Assembly: GCA_021845685.1 (NCBI GenBank)
Contig: JAJZVN010000002.1
Span: 113,885 to 177,884, forward strand
Direction of reading: 5' to 3'
Source: a bacterium
GTDB lineage: Bacteria > SZUA-79 > Acidulodesulfobacterales > Acidulodesulfobacteraceae
DNA: 64,000 bases
Notes under the pieces: model-generated
Seen by the model: only the letters and a program-made list of their open reading frames with translations
What the model was told of the DNA's origin: nothing
The model's database searches: none
Shown here: in pieces, positions 52,758 through 62,696 of the stretch
Numbering within the stretch: position 1 is the stretch's first letter
Layout of the letters: every line of letters starts with the position of its first letter
Position numbers and translations under genes: made by a program

Positions 52758-54329
52758 ATGATGCGCGGCAGTCAAACAGAAAATAATTTTAAATACCTTG
52801 CATATATAATTACGCAAACTGAAGAAGCAGGGATTATCATTAAAAAAGCGCTTTTAAAAACCTTATCCTCAGATAAAATAAAACTGCTTAAAAATTGTAA
52901 TGAACTTCCAAAACATTTTCAAAATTCAACTTATATTATTTTTGAATATAATGCAGTAAATATATCTTATATTGCAAAAATAGGCTCTAGAAGAAATTTA
53001 AATCTTTTTGTTTATGTTGAAGATATTAATAATTTAACGGAAAAAAATATTCTAGAACTTATAAAACATAAAATTGACCACGCATTGTATCCGCAAAATA
53101 TCGGCAATATACAATATGAAAATTTCGTGGATTCAAAAATTTTCAAAAAAAAAAATACAGGTGCATTTATTGATATTGAATCTTCTCTACTAAACGATAT
53201 TAACATAGAATTAGAAGAAAATATATACGGTATTTCTTATAAATTAAAAAAAATAATTGACGGCATAAAAAAAATAGCGCTTTCAGACAGCAATGTTTTA
53301 ATTACAGGAGAATCAGGAACAGGCAAAGAATTAGTTGCAAGATTAATTCATCAGAAATCAAAAAGAAATAAAAAAAATATTATACCCGTAAATTGCGGAG
53401 CAATGCCTGGAGAATTATTAGAAAGCGAATTATTCGGCTATAAAAAAGGCGCTTTTACCGGAGCTTATGCCGATAAGCCCGGTAGATTTGAGCTGGCGAA
53501 TCAATCCACAATTTTTCTTGACGAAATAGGCGATATGAATTTCAGCCTTCAGGTAAAGCTTTTAAGGGTAATACAGGAACATGAAATTGAACCGGTCGGT
53601 TCTATAAAACCGACAAAAGTAGATTGCAGAATTATTACCGCAACAAATAAAAATTTAGAAGAACTCGTCGCAAAAAATTTATTCAGGGAAGATTTATTTT
53701 ACAGAATAAATGTAATACCTATTTATATTTTACCTTTAAGGGAAAGAAAATCTGATATAATTTTATTAATATACCATTTCTTGAAAAAATTAGCTTCCGC
53801 AAAGAATAATTTAGTTTACGGTATATCTGAAAATGCAGTAAAAATTCTTTTGAGCTACGACTGGTTCGGCAATGTCAGAGAGCTCGAAAATATTATAGAA
53901 ATGCTTGTTGTTTTGAACGAAAAAGGGGTTATAACTGAAGATGAAATTCCGGATAAATATTTTAAAAACTCCGATATTAATAAAACTTACGATTTAGAAA
54001 CAGTATTAAATCTAAATCAAAACGATATTAACATAAATAATATAAAAAAACATACAGAAATTAAAACTGCTATAGATAATTCAGCATCAAATAATAATAT
54101 AGGCGGCAAAATAGATAATCATCATAATAATAATTTATTAAATACATTTGACTTAAGTATCAACCCTATAAACTTAAAGAGCGAAGTTGAACAATTTGAA
54201 TTAAAGCTGATAAAACAAGCCCTGGAAATTTCTAACGGCGTAAAAGATAAAGCCGCAAAAATATTAGGCATCAACAGAACGACTTTGATTGAAAAATTAA
54301 AAAGATACCGCAGTAATAATTTAAAATAA
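52758..54329 (+). CDS. Sigma-54 enhancer-binding protein with non-canonical receiver (FleQ/FlrA-like)
   Basis: A 523-residue protein. The N-terminus (about 1-125) resembles a receiver but the phospho-acceptor strand reads YIIFEYNAV, lacking the Asp, as in FleQ/FlrA master regulators. The AAA+ domain (about 155-390) has GESGTGKE, GAFTGA and DEIGDM. A C-terminal Fis-type helix-turn-helix has NGVKDKAAKILGINRTTLIEKLKRYR, after an Asn-rich linker (about 405-450). A second sigma-54 activator beside the flagellar locus suggests a two-tier hierarchy. Confidence 0.85.
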   Translation: MMRGSQTENNFKYLAYIITQTEEAGIIIKKALLKTLSSDKIKLLKNCNELPKHFQNSTYIIFEYNAVNISYIAKIGSRRNLNLFVYVEDINNLTEKNILELIKHKIDHALYPQNIGNIQYENFVDSKIFKKKNTGAFIDIESSLLNDINIELEENIYGISYKLKKIIDGIKKIALSDSNVLITGESGTGKELVARLIHQKSKRNKKNIIPVNCGAMPGELLESELFGYKKGAFTGAYADKPGRFELANQSTIFLDEIGDMNFSLQVKLLRVIQEHEIEPVGSIKPTKVDCRIITATNKNLEELVAKNLFREDLFYRINVIPIYILPLRERKSDIILLIYHFLKKLASAKNNLVYGISENAVKILLSYDWFGNVRELENIIEMLVVLNEKGVITEDEIPDKYFKNSDINKTYDLETVLNLNQNDININNIKKHTEIKTAIDNSASNNNIGGKIDNHHNNNLLNTFDLSINPINLKSEVEQFELKLIKQALEISNGVKDKAAKILGINRTTLIEKLKRYRSNNLK

Positions 54330-54514
54330 ATAAATCAAACACAAATAATTAAAAACATAGTATAAATTTATCTATCTATATATAATATATCAATCTATCA
54401 ATTATATATACTATTATTAATTAATTAATCCATAATATATATAAATAAATAATCATTTAATAAAAAATATATAAAAATAAATAAAATTTAAAAATAAACA
54501 TATAAATAAGTAAA

Positions 54515-56458
54515 ATGAATAATAGAGTAATAAAAGAACATAAAAGAACTAATTTTTTATTTATATTTGTTATATGCGCAGTTTTTATTCTGATTTTTTA
54601 TTTATTTGCTTTTATATCTATGCATAAAGCATTTTCTGCAAGTAATACCGGCAATTCGCAGCGTCAAGCCGTTATTCTTTACAAAAAAGCCGAGGGTTAT
54701 TATAAATCAGAACAATATCTTAAATCATACAGTTTATTAAAATTTATTCTGAATAATTACTCGCTTAATAAATTAAATAATGCTAAAACATATTTTTTGC
54801 TTGGGAAAATTTACTATTACGGCAGTAATTTTTTAATTGCCAAATCGTATTTTCAACATATTATTTTTAAATATCCTGATTATTCAAAAATATATTCCGT
54901 AATTTATTATATGGCAAAGTGCGATTTTAATCTTAATAATGTCAGACGTTCCACTAGAGATTTTAAATTTTTAATAAAAAAAACTAAAGAAAAAATAAAA
55001 GCGGATAATAATTTGCGCTATATGAAAAAATTAAATTCAAAATCTTTAATTTATCTTGGAATAACTTACGCTGAATCAAACAAAAATAAAAAAGCTGCAA
55101 AAATATTAAGCGGTAAAAATTTGCGTCATTTTTTTGATGCAGATAGTTTTTTATTAACAAGGGGTAACAAATTTAATGAAATATACTTGAATTACCTTGT
55201 TAATATTAGATCAGATTTTAAAAAAGCACTTTTAGTTTTAAATATTAAAAATCTTTTTAAACCTTATAAAAAAGATTTATGTTATAAAAATTATTTTGAA
55301 GGATTAATTTTTTTAAAACTGAAAAAATATGCTTTTGCCTCAAAAGATTTTCGCAATAGTTTAAAAGTTTGCGGTATATATTATTACCACAATATATCAA
55401 TACTGAAATACGGAGAATCTTTGATTGGAGAAAATAAAACAAAAGCAGGTCTAAAATTAGTTAATTTTGAAGCTGAGAATATAAACTACCCTTCTATTCA
55501 ATTATCAGCTCTAAAATATTTATTTAAATATTATTTTGCAAAAAATAATTATAATAAAAGTCTTAACTATTTAAGCCGAATTCTATTTAATTTTCAGACC
55601 AGTCTGAAAAATAAGAAAAAATATCTGGAAATAGCCTCAAAATTATTATACATGGCAATAAACAATGATTTTTCAAAACATCAATATAATAAAGCTATAA
55701 AAATATACAGGCGCAAATCATATTTAATAGGGAAAAATAATTTAAATCCGAATATATATTATATGCTTTCTAAAATAGAATTTAATAAAGGAAATATAAA
55801 AAAAGCTATATATTATGCCAATAAATATTACAACAACAAAACCAATATTAATTCATTATATTATTTAGCTAATATTTATTATAAAGCAAAAAAATACAAA
55901 CATTCGCTAAAATTAGCAAATATGATTAAATTGCCTCTAATTAAAAACAAAATTTTATTTAATAAAGCGCTAAATCTTAAAATTGAAGATAATAAAAAAT
56001 TAGGGCTTAAAAAAGATACATTAAACATTCTTAAAGAAAATTTAAACATGCTTAAAGGAAAAGAATATGTTAAAACATTATACCTGTTAGCTGTAGATGA
56101 TTATAACGACGGTATGATAAGTAAATCTTTGCATTATTTCAATGTTATAATAAAAAATAATTATGCAAAAAAAGAGTCTGATATTTTAGACTCAAGTTTT
56201 TATTATTCCGGTATTATTTATTATAAATTAAAAGAATTTAAAAACGCATTATTTAATTTTAAAAATGCTTATAGACTACAGCCGGCAGGAAAACATTTTC
56301 AATATGAACTCTCTCAGATAGGCTATATTTATTTGAAAAACAAAAATTATAAAAATGCGCTTAAATATTATGGAAAATTAGAAAAAAACGGAAGTTCTTC
56401 ATTTTATAAAAATTTAGCAAAATCTATGGCTCAGGCAATTAAATTAAAAAATTATTAA
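54515..56458 (+). CDS. Membrane-anchored TPR-repeat protein
   Basis: A 647-residue protein. A signal anchor lies at about 14-37. The rest is Lys/Asn/Tyr-rich helical repeats of TPR type, for example AVILYKKAEGYYKSEQYLKSYSLL, YYMLSKIEFNKGNIKKAIYYANKYY, DILDSSFYYSGIIYYKLKEFKNALFNF and QIGYIYLKNKNYKNALKYYGKL. It is probably periplasmic, a scaffold for envelope complexes. It is convergent with the VirD4-like gene. No SD is seen. The precise role is unknown. Confidence 0.72.
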   Translation: MNNRVIKEHKRTNFLFIFVICAVFILIFYLFAFISMHKAFSASNTGNSQRQAVILYKKAEGYYKSEQYLKSYSLLKFILNNYSLNKLNNAKTYFLLGKIYYYGSNFLIAKSYFQHIIFKYPDYSKIYSVIYYMAKCDFNLNNVRRSTRDFKFLIKKTKEKIKADNNLRYMKKLNSKSLIYLGITYAESNKNKKAAKILSGKNLRHFFDADSFLLTRGNKFNEIYLNYLVNIRSDFKKALLVLNIKNLFKPYKKDLCYKNYFEGLIFLKLKKYAFASKDFRNSLKVCGIYYYHNISILKYGESLIGENKTKAGLKLVNFEAENINYPSIQLSALKYLFKYYFAKNNYNKSLNYLSRILFNFQTSLKNKKKYLEIASKLLYMAINNDFSKHQYNKAIKIYRRKSYLIGKNNLNPNIYYMLSKIEFNKGNIKKAIYYANKYYNNKTNINSLYYLANIYYKAKKYKHSLKLANMIKLPLIKNKILFNKALNLKIEDNKKLGLKKDTLNILKENLNMLKGKEYVKTLYLLAVDDYNDGMISKSLHYFNVIIKNNYAKKESDILDSSFYYSGIIYYKLKEFKNALFNFKNAYRLQPAGKHFQYELSQIGYIYLKNKNYKNALKYYGKLEKNGSSSFYKNLAKSMAQAIKLKNY

Positions 56459-56472
56459 TTATTTTTTTAAAT

Positions 56473-58791
56473 TCACTTTAACGACAAAATAAAAGGTCTC
56501 GTAAATTTAGAATAAATCAAAACATCGTTTATATTCATATTTTTAATTTCGTCGGCATTCATTAGCGGATATAACCCCGAAGCTACAGAAGTTTCTCTTT
56601 TGCGGATTATTCCTACAGCATTTAAAATATTATCAATTTTATTATCATAATTACTAAAATTACCATAATTATAGTAGTCTGCATTATCCAAATTAATTCC
56701 GTTTTGAGAATAATTGTTATAATAATTATCGGTGCCCATATTAAATTTTTCTTTATGCAAAATATATTTTTGACCCATTTTTTCCGAATAACGCTTGGCA
56801 GTATCAATACCTGCATTGCCCATTATGATATGAGTCCCGATATTTGAATCTATCAGGGAAATATCTCCATATTTATTTTTTAAAAATGAAATATCTTGTA
56901 AGCTTATACAGACTCCTGTTCCGGTTTTTCTTAAATTTGCAAGCTCTATATCAAAATTATTTATATTTAAAACAGGAAACTCATCTAAATATATAAAAAT
57001 ATCTTTATGATTATAATTTAAGTTTATATCAGTATTTTTATCTTCGTTAGCATTATTTCTTAAAATTGTTCTCCTGTATTCATAAATTTCTTTAATAACT
57101 AAATCGGTAATAAAAGAAATGAGCCTTGAGCCGCCTGAATTGATTTTTTCCTTCGGAACGGCAACAATGATTAAAGTATCATTATTATAATCAAACAAAT
57201 CTTTTATCGTAAAAAAATTGCCGCCGTTTAAAACATCTTCATTTGTTTTAAAAGAATCTTCTACGGTACCGTTTTTGATAAAATCAAGCCCGTTTAAAAT
57301 ATCTGTAATAATCTTAGCCCGCTCATAGGAAGGAATTTCAAAAAAATTATTAAAAATTTCTTTTATTTTTTTGCTATTTTCTCCATTAAATGATTTTATT
57401 TCCTTTTCTATAAAATTAAATCCTTTTTCAAAGAATTTTTTTGCCGTAATTAAATTAAGATATTTAATATCATATTTATATTTCATATATAATAAACAGC
57501 CGTATAAAATATCTGCGCTCCTTTTAGAATAATATTTATGCGCTTGAATATCTCCTCCTTTTAGCTCATTATTATCGGCGTAAAAAATCATGGAAGATAA
57601 TTCATAAAGTTTGTCATCGCTTACAGGTATAATTTTACTGCTTTTACTGTTGTTAGTTTTGTTTAAATTAATTTTAGTTTCATTATTATTATAATTATTA
57701 TATCTTTCTATCAGAGGATTAAAATGAATTGAATCTGCATTGTAAGGGTCAAAATGGATTATTATTTTTTTATTAATTAGCCATTTATCTTTAACGGCAT
57801 TATATAAATAAGGTCCATCTATATCTATTGCGTAAACGCTTGTATTATCAAAGCAGGCATCGTTTTCTATTGAAGGTATTATGTATTTTGAAGTTTTTCC
57901 GCCTCCTGTCGGTGATATTATCATAATATGTTCAAATCTTTTTTTTCTATCTATTCCTATAATTAATTTATTATTATTATTATTTTTATTATTGTTGCTA
58001 TTTATATTGCTATTATTTAATTTATTATTATCATAAATATTAATAGTATTTTGGTTTGCATATAAATTGCCTCCGCACTTGTAATTATCAAAATCTAAAA
58101 TCCCTAATTTAAAATAATTGTCGTTGTTCTCATGTGTTTTCCTTCTATTATTATTGTTGTTGTTATTGTTGTTTTTATGATAATTATTATTTAAACGCTT
58201 ATCATTATCATCATCGCGTTGCATAATATATTTATATTTATCGGCATAATTGTCATCATTATTATTAATAGCTTTATAATAATAACCGTTTTTATATTTA
58301 TATTTATATATTTTGTATAATAAAAAAAATAGGGCAAATAATACAACAATGAAATCTTTGAATATGAAAAAAGGAAGATTAATGCTGTTAATACGCTGAA
58401 AAGGCATAAGCAGGAATATCAAAGCAATTACAAAAAAAGCGTAAAATAATATATTTTTATTAGTAAAATTTTTAAAACTTATTGATTTATTTGAAACGCC
58501 TGTATAGTTGATGTTGGCATTGGCATGGGCATTAATGCTATCATTATCGCTATAAATATTAATACCTGTATCAGCAGTGTTTAAATTATTATTAATATTG
58601 GCGTTAATATTTATATTTGCATTAATATCAGACTTGGAATAGGATATTTCATTAACAGTCTCAAAATAAAAATTTTGTATTATTTCTTCAATTTCGGCAA
58701 ATCTTCCTGTTGCAGCGATATGCCGATTATTATTATTCTGATTTTTATTTTGCGAAAGCTTTCTTAACATGCGCATATATATAAACGGCAA
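56473..58791 (-). CDS. Orphan VirD4/TraG-like T4SS coupling ATPase
   Basis: A 772-residue protein. Two membrane helices (about 113-131 and 138-160) precede an Asn-rich region, then Walker A SPTGGGKTS (293-301), IHFDPYNADSIHFNPL (about 345-360), Walker B DIFIYLDEFP (597-606) and a TGTGVCISLQDISFLKNKYG switch segment. These are VirD4/TraG-family features: a hexameric ATPase feeding DNA or protein into a type IV channel. Length exceeds typical by Asn-rich inserts. The proposed start overlaps the DedA gene by 47 bp; Met-6 or Met-8 are alternatives. No relaxase or T4SS genes are nearby. Confidence 0.8.
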   Translation of the reverse strand: MPFIYMRMLRKLSQNKNQNNNNRHIAATGRFAEIEEIIQNFYFETVNEISYSKSDINANININANINNNLNTADTGINIYSDNDSINAHANANINYTGVSNKSISFKNFTNKNILFYAFFVIALIFLLMPFQRINSINLPFFIFKDFIVVLFALFFLLYKIYKYKYKNGYYYKAINNNDDNYADKYKYIMQRDDDNDKRLNNNYHKNNNNNNNNNRRKTHENNDNYFKLGILDFDNYKCGGNLYANQNTINIYDNNKLNNSNINSNNNKNNNNNKLIIGIDRKKRFEHIMIISPTGGGKTSKYIIPSIENDACFDNTSVYAIDIDGPYLYNAVKDKWLINKKIIIHFDPYNADSIHFNPLIERYNNYNNNETKINLNKTNNSKSSKIIPVSDDKLYELSSMIFYADNNELKGGDIQAHKYYSKRSADILYGCLLYMKYKYDIKYLNLITAKKFFEKGFNFIEKEIKSFNGENSKKIKEIFNNFFEIPSYERAKIITDILNGLDFIKNGTVEDSFKTNEDVLNGGNFFTIKDLFDYNNDTLIIVAVPKEKINSGGSRLISFITDLVIKEIYEYRRTILRNNANEDKNTDINLNYNHKDIFIYLDEFPVLNINNFDIELANLRKTGTGVCISLQDISFLKNKYGDISLIDSNIGTHIIMGNAGIDTAKRYSEKMGQKYILHKEKFNMGTDNYYNNYSQNGINLDNADYYNYGNFSNYDNKIDNILNAVGIIRKRETSVASGLYPLMNADEIKNMNINDVLIYSKFTRPFILSLK

Positions 58792-59362
58792 ATAAAATGA
58801 ATATTATTATAATCATAGCTATCCCCATTTTATGAAAAAACGGTTTTATCAAATATATATTTTGTCCAAGCTTTAAACCAAGATAAACAACGACTGTATT
58901 ATATATAAGAGAACCTGCAATAACGAAAACAGCAAATTTTTTATAGTTCATAAGAGAAGCTCCGGGCGGAAATCCAATATACGTTTTTATCACTGGAAGC
59001 ATTATTCCTATAAATACGGCAAAATTGCCGTATTTCGCAAACCATTTGTCTGCTTTTTCAATATCTTTTTTGCCGATAAGTAAATATTTTCCGTATTTTT
59101 CTAAAAATATTCTTCCGCCTTTAGCTCCGATTAGATAAAGCAGCGAAGAACCTATTAAAGTTCCCGCCGTTGCGGACAAAATTACTAAATAAAAATTAAA
59201 TTTACCTTGTCCTGAGAGAAAACCTGCAGTTCCAAGTACAATTTCGGAAGAAACAGGCAAAGCGCAGCTTTCTAAAATCATCAAAAAAATAATACCTATA
59301 TATCCAAATGAAATAGCAAAAGCTATAAGGGAAGAAAAAAATTTAAACAGGCTTGAGTTCAT
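58745..59362 (-). CDS. DedA-family membrane protein
   Basis: A 205-residue protein with about five hydrophobic segments. Family marks are ESCALPVSSEIVLGTAGFLSGQGKFNFYLVILSATAGTLIGSSLLYLIGAKGGR and YGNFAVFIGIMLPVIKTYIGFPPGASLMNYKKF. DedA proteins act as lipid transporters (undecaprenyl phosphate or phosphatidylethanolamine) linked to proton motive force. The usual Arg in the R-x3-P-x2-R part of the second half is replaced (GIMLPVIK). Its 3' end overlaps the start of the VirD4-like gene. Confidence 0.88.
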   Translation of the reverse strand: MNSSLFKFFSSLIAFAISFGYIGIIFLMILESCALPVSSEIVLGTAGFLSGQGKFNFYLVILSATAGTLIGSSLLYLIGAKGGRIFLEKYGKYLLIGKKDIEKADKWFAKYGNFAVFIGIMLPVIKTYIGFPPGASLMNYKKFAVFVIAGSLIYNTVVVYLGLKLGQNIYLIKPFFHKMGIAMIIIIFILFAVYIYAHVKKAFAK

Positions 59363-59574
59363 TAATAATTTTTAATTGATAATTTTAATTATAAGAAGAC
59401 ATTTGATTAATTATATTAATTATATTTATTTATATATATATTTGCAGATAAAATTTGCATCAATCAATAATGTTGTATTTAAATTAATTGTTTAATTTAA
59501 TTTACTAAATATTGCCTGACTAATTCAGAATAAGCAATAATTTTGTAAATTATTTATAAATTTATTATATAATT
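59363..59574. other. Spacer between bioA and the DedA gene
   Basis: 212 bp of A/T-rich sequence upstream of the DedA gene and downstream of bioA, both on -. No gene, clear promoter or GC-rich terminator is seen. Confidence 0.4.
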
Positions 59575-60930
59575 TTATTGCTGGGTAACAGCCTTAATAG
59601 AATCGTAAACAACGCTTAAAAGTTCGTCAATTTCATTTTTTTCTATGACAAGGGGCGGCAAAATTACAATAATATCTCCCAGCGGTCTTATTATAACGCC
59701 TTTTTCTCTTGCTTTTAATATTACTTTATGCCCTATTTTATCTTTTTGCGGATAAGGTTCTTTAGTATTTTTATCGGCAACAAGCTCTATTCCTGCCATA
59801 AGACCTATAGTTCTAACTTCCCCTACATTATTAAGTGCATCAAATTTTTTAAGCAGTTTTGAAAAATGTTCTATTTTTGGAGCAATAGCATTAATAATAT
59901 TATTTTTTTTAAATAATTCTAAAGATTTTACGGCTGCAGCGGCTGCAAGCTGATTTCCTGTATATGTATGACCGTGAAAAAAAGTTTTGTTATCTTCAAA
60001 ATTTGCAAGAAACCCTTCATAAATTTCTTGAGAAAAAAGGGTCGCAGCCATAGGCAGATAGCCTCCGGTTATGCCTTTTGCAATACACATTGCATCTGGA
60101 TTAATATCTTCATGCTCGCATGCAAACATTTTTCCTGTTCTTCCAAAACCGGTGGCTACTTCGTCTATAATCAGCAAAACTTCATTATCACGGCATACTT
60201 TTTCAATTTTTTTCATATATCCCGCCGGCATAGTTATCATACCCGACGCTCCCTGAATCATGGGTTCAATGACAACTGCTGCCGCCTGATCCGCATAATA
60301 GGCTATTATTTTCTCGGCTTCTTTGGCGCAATACAGTTCGCAATTAGGATATTTTAAATTAAACGGACATCTATAACAATATGGATAAGTTATTCTTAAA
60401 GTATCAAAAAGGAGGGGTTTGTAAATAGAATGAAAAAGTTCCATGCCTCCTATGGAAACGCTGCCTATTGTATCACCATGATAAGCCGAAGTCGCAGCTA
60501 TAAACTTTTTTTTATTTTTATATTTTGAACCTTTTTGCCTGAAATATTGAAAAGCAACTTTAATTGCAATTTCAACTGAAGTTGAACCTGAGTCGGAATA
60601 AAAAACTTTTTTTAAGCTTGCAGGAGCTATTTCAATAAGTTTTTCCGCTAAAACCGAAGACGGCACATTAGCAAGACCTAATAAAGTGCTATGGGATATT
60701 TTATCTATCTGTTCTTTAATAGCTTCGTTTAATTCTTTATTGTTATGTCCATGTATATTAACCCATAATGATGAAACGCCGTCTATATATTTATTTCCGT
60801 GAATATCGTAAAGATATATCCCGTCGCCTTTTTCTATGACGATATTGTCCTCTTTTTCCCAATCAAGCATCTGCGTAAACGGATGCCAAACAAATTCTTT
60901 ATCTTTTTTTTCAATAGCGCTTAATATCAT
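59575..60930 (-). CDS. bioA: Adenosylmethionine-8-amino-7-oxononanoate aminotransferase
   Basis: A 451-residue class-III aminotransferase. BioA marks: FVWHPFTQM at 13-21, YSDSGSTSVEIAIK (111-124), SAYHGDTIGS (148-157), IIDEVATGFGRTG and the PLP lysine Lys-285 in IAKGITGG, with FFHGHTYTGN. It converts KAPA to DAPA using SAM as amino donor in biotin synthesis. No other bio gene is in the window. It is a single gene flanked by 200-bp spacers. Confidence 0.95.
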   Translation of the reverse strand: MILSAIEKKDKEFVWHPFTQMLDWEKEDNIVIEKGDGIYLYDIHGNKYIDGVSSLWVNIHGHNNKELNEAIKEQIDKISHSTLLGLANVPSSVLAEKLIEIAPASLKKVFYSDSGSTSVEIAIKVAFQYFRQKGSKYKNKKKFIAATSAYHGDTIGSVSIGGMELFHSIYKPLLFDTLRITYPYCYRCPFNLKYPNCELYCAKEAEKIIAYYADQAAAVVIEPMIQGASGMITMPAGYMKKIEKVCRDNEVLLIIDEVATGFGRTGKMFACEHEDINPDAMCIAKGITGGYLPMAATLFSQEIYEGFLANFEDNKTFFHGHTYTGNQLAAAAAVKSLELFKKNNIINAIAPKIEHFSKLLKKFDALNNVGEVRTIGLMAGIELVADKNTKEPYPQKDKIGHKVILKAREKGVIIRPLGDIIVILPPLVIEKNEIDELLSVVYDSIKAVTQQ

Positions 60931-61132
60931 AAAATAATAAAATATTTAGTGTTTAATTTTAATTAAAAATATGCATATTAAATGTAAAATTTAACCAAGA
61001 AATAAACAAATACAAAATTATTTAAATAATTAAGTAATAAATAAATAGATAGATAGATAGATTAAATTAAATTAATACAAAATTAAATAAATAGAATAGT
61101 TAGGTATATAAATAGATATATGTAATATACAC

Positions 61133-62494
61133 TTATTCGCTAAAAATTTCAATATTATTAGAGTAAAGATATGTGATTTTTTTATACCCTTTTATAATAT
61201 TAATCTCAATTCTGTAAAAATTTGAACTTTCAGGCTTACTATTATTAATAAAATCTTTAATTGTTTCAATGCCGTAATTATTATCGTTTTTATTTTTAAT
61301 TTCAGTATTTAATTTATCTGTCAATTTAACAGGCTTAATATTTGCATTATTATAAGAAATCTTAATTTTAAATTCAAGGACGCTATTTTTAACTCGATAT
61401 AATTGTTTTCCGTTTTTATATAAAATTATTTCATAGTTTGTCTTTTTATGATTTATATTTATCCCTGAATAAAAATTAATATATTGAATTTCATTTTTCA
61501 ATTTTTTTAAATTTATAGTGTCTCCGCTTGCGAAATATTCATTCCTGTTGTTTTGCCCGATAGTTTCCGCTTCAAAATAAAAACCTGAAGGCTTTCCGAA
61601 TAAATCAAAAGAAAAGTAGCAAGAACCTTTTTTGATAGCTTTTACTATTAAACTTTTGTCTTTTTCTATATCGCCGGAAAATTTTTTATCCAGCAGCAGA
61701 TGCGTTCTGGCAATACTAAAAAGTTCCTCGTATTTTGGAAACCTTACTCTTTTGTTTTTGCTGATTTTAACATTAGAATGAGCATCTATTGATGCTATGC
61801 CTGTTATCAGCCTATTGTGCTTCTGAACGCTGTCCCAAAATTCTAATGTTTTTTTAGGTTTATGCGCAAGAAAATGCAGGGAATAAAAGCTATTTATTTT
61901 ATAAGTAATCAGAATCAACAAAATATATAAAGGATTCATTCCTCTCCACTGGGAATCTAAATTTATTATTTCTATACCGTTAAAACCTGAAACGGAAAAA
62001 TTTTTCCACGGAGTCCACCAGTTGTGCGGATGGCATATAATCCCTAATCCGTTTTGTTTTTTTATGTTTAAAAGAACATCTTTATAATCACCTCTTTTTA
62101 TTTCGTCTTTTATTCCTAATGCAAGAAAATGACCGAATTCAGTATTAATTTCTTCGCCTGCAAAATAAAATAAATTTCCGTAATATCCTTCTAACCCGTC
62201 ATACTTAGGTTTTAAAGTATTATGGTCTGATGAAATAAGAAAATCTGCTTTAAGTTTTTTTGCAATTTTAATTAAATTTTCAATTTTGCCTGAACCATCT
62301 GAATATGTTGAATGAAAATGGATTATCCCGTTTAAATCATAAAATTTTATATGAACTTTATAAGAATTATTATCTAAAAAATGAATTTTTATTTTAAAAG
62401 ATTTGATTCTTATATAAATTAATATCAATAAGATGACAATAAGCAGAATAATATATCTTGCGCCTAATATTAAAAATATGGAATTAAAATACAT
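61133..62494 (-). CDS. Membrane-anchored PHP-domain protein
   Basis: A 453-residue protein. An N-terminal membrane helix (about 10-31) is followed by a PHP phosphoesterase domain: IIHFHSTYSDGSG (His-59, His-61, Asp-66), ISSDHNTLKP, the YFAGEEINTEFGHFLALGI metal site and GLGIICHPHNWW. The C-terminal part (about 300-453) is beta-rich. PHP proteins of this type hydrolyse phosphoesters; the substrate is unknown. It lies between waaA and bioA on -. Confidence 0.83.
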   Translation of the reverse strand: MYFNSIFLILGARYIILLIVILLILIYIRIKSFKIKIHFLDNNSYKVHIKFYDLNGIIHFHSTYSDGSGKIENLIKIAKKLKADFLISSDHNTLKPKYDGLEGYYGNLFYFAGEEINTEFGHFLALGIKDEIKRGDYKDVLLNIKKQNGLGIICHPHNWWTPWKNFSVSGFNGIEIINLDSQWRGMNPLYILLILITYKINSFYSLHFLAHKPKKTLEFWDSVQKHNRLITGIASIDAHSNVKISKNKRVRFPKYEELFSIARTHLLLDKKFSGDIEKDKSLIVKAIKKGSCYFSFDLFGKPSGFYFEAETIGQNNRNEYFASGDTINLKKLKNEIQYINFYSGININHKKTNYEIILYKNGKQLYRVKNSVLEFKIKISYNNANIKPVKLTDKLNTEIKNKNDNNYGIETIKDFINNSKPESSNFYRIEINIIKGYKKITYLYSNNIEIFSE

Positions 62495-62536
62495 TTTATT
62501 TTGTTATTTATTAAATTTTTTATTTATTGTCTGTTA

Positions 62537-62591
62537 TATATTACTTGTATATTACTTGTATATTGCTTGTATATTGCTTATATATTGCTTG
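62537..62591. repeat. Five-copy 11-bp tandem repeat
   Basis: Units TATATTACTTG, TATATTACTTG, TATATTGCTTG, TATATTGCTTA and TATATTGCTTG start at 62537, 62548, 62559, 62570 and 62581, in the leader of the PHP gene. Function unknown. Confidence 0.9.
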
Positions 62592-62696
62592 GTTTATTTA
62601 TTAAATTTTATATTTTTATTTTATATTTATTGAATAATATATGGTATATAATTATTAAATTTTTAATAATTAATTAAATAGCTTGCTTAATTAAAT

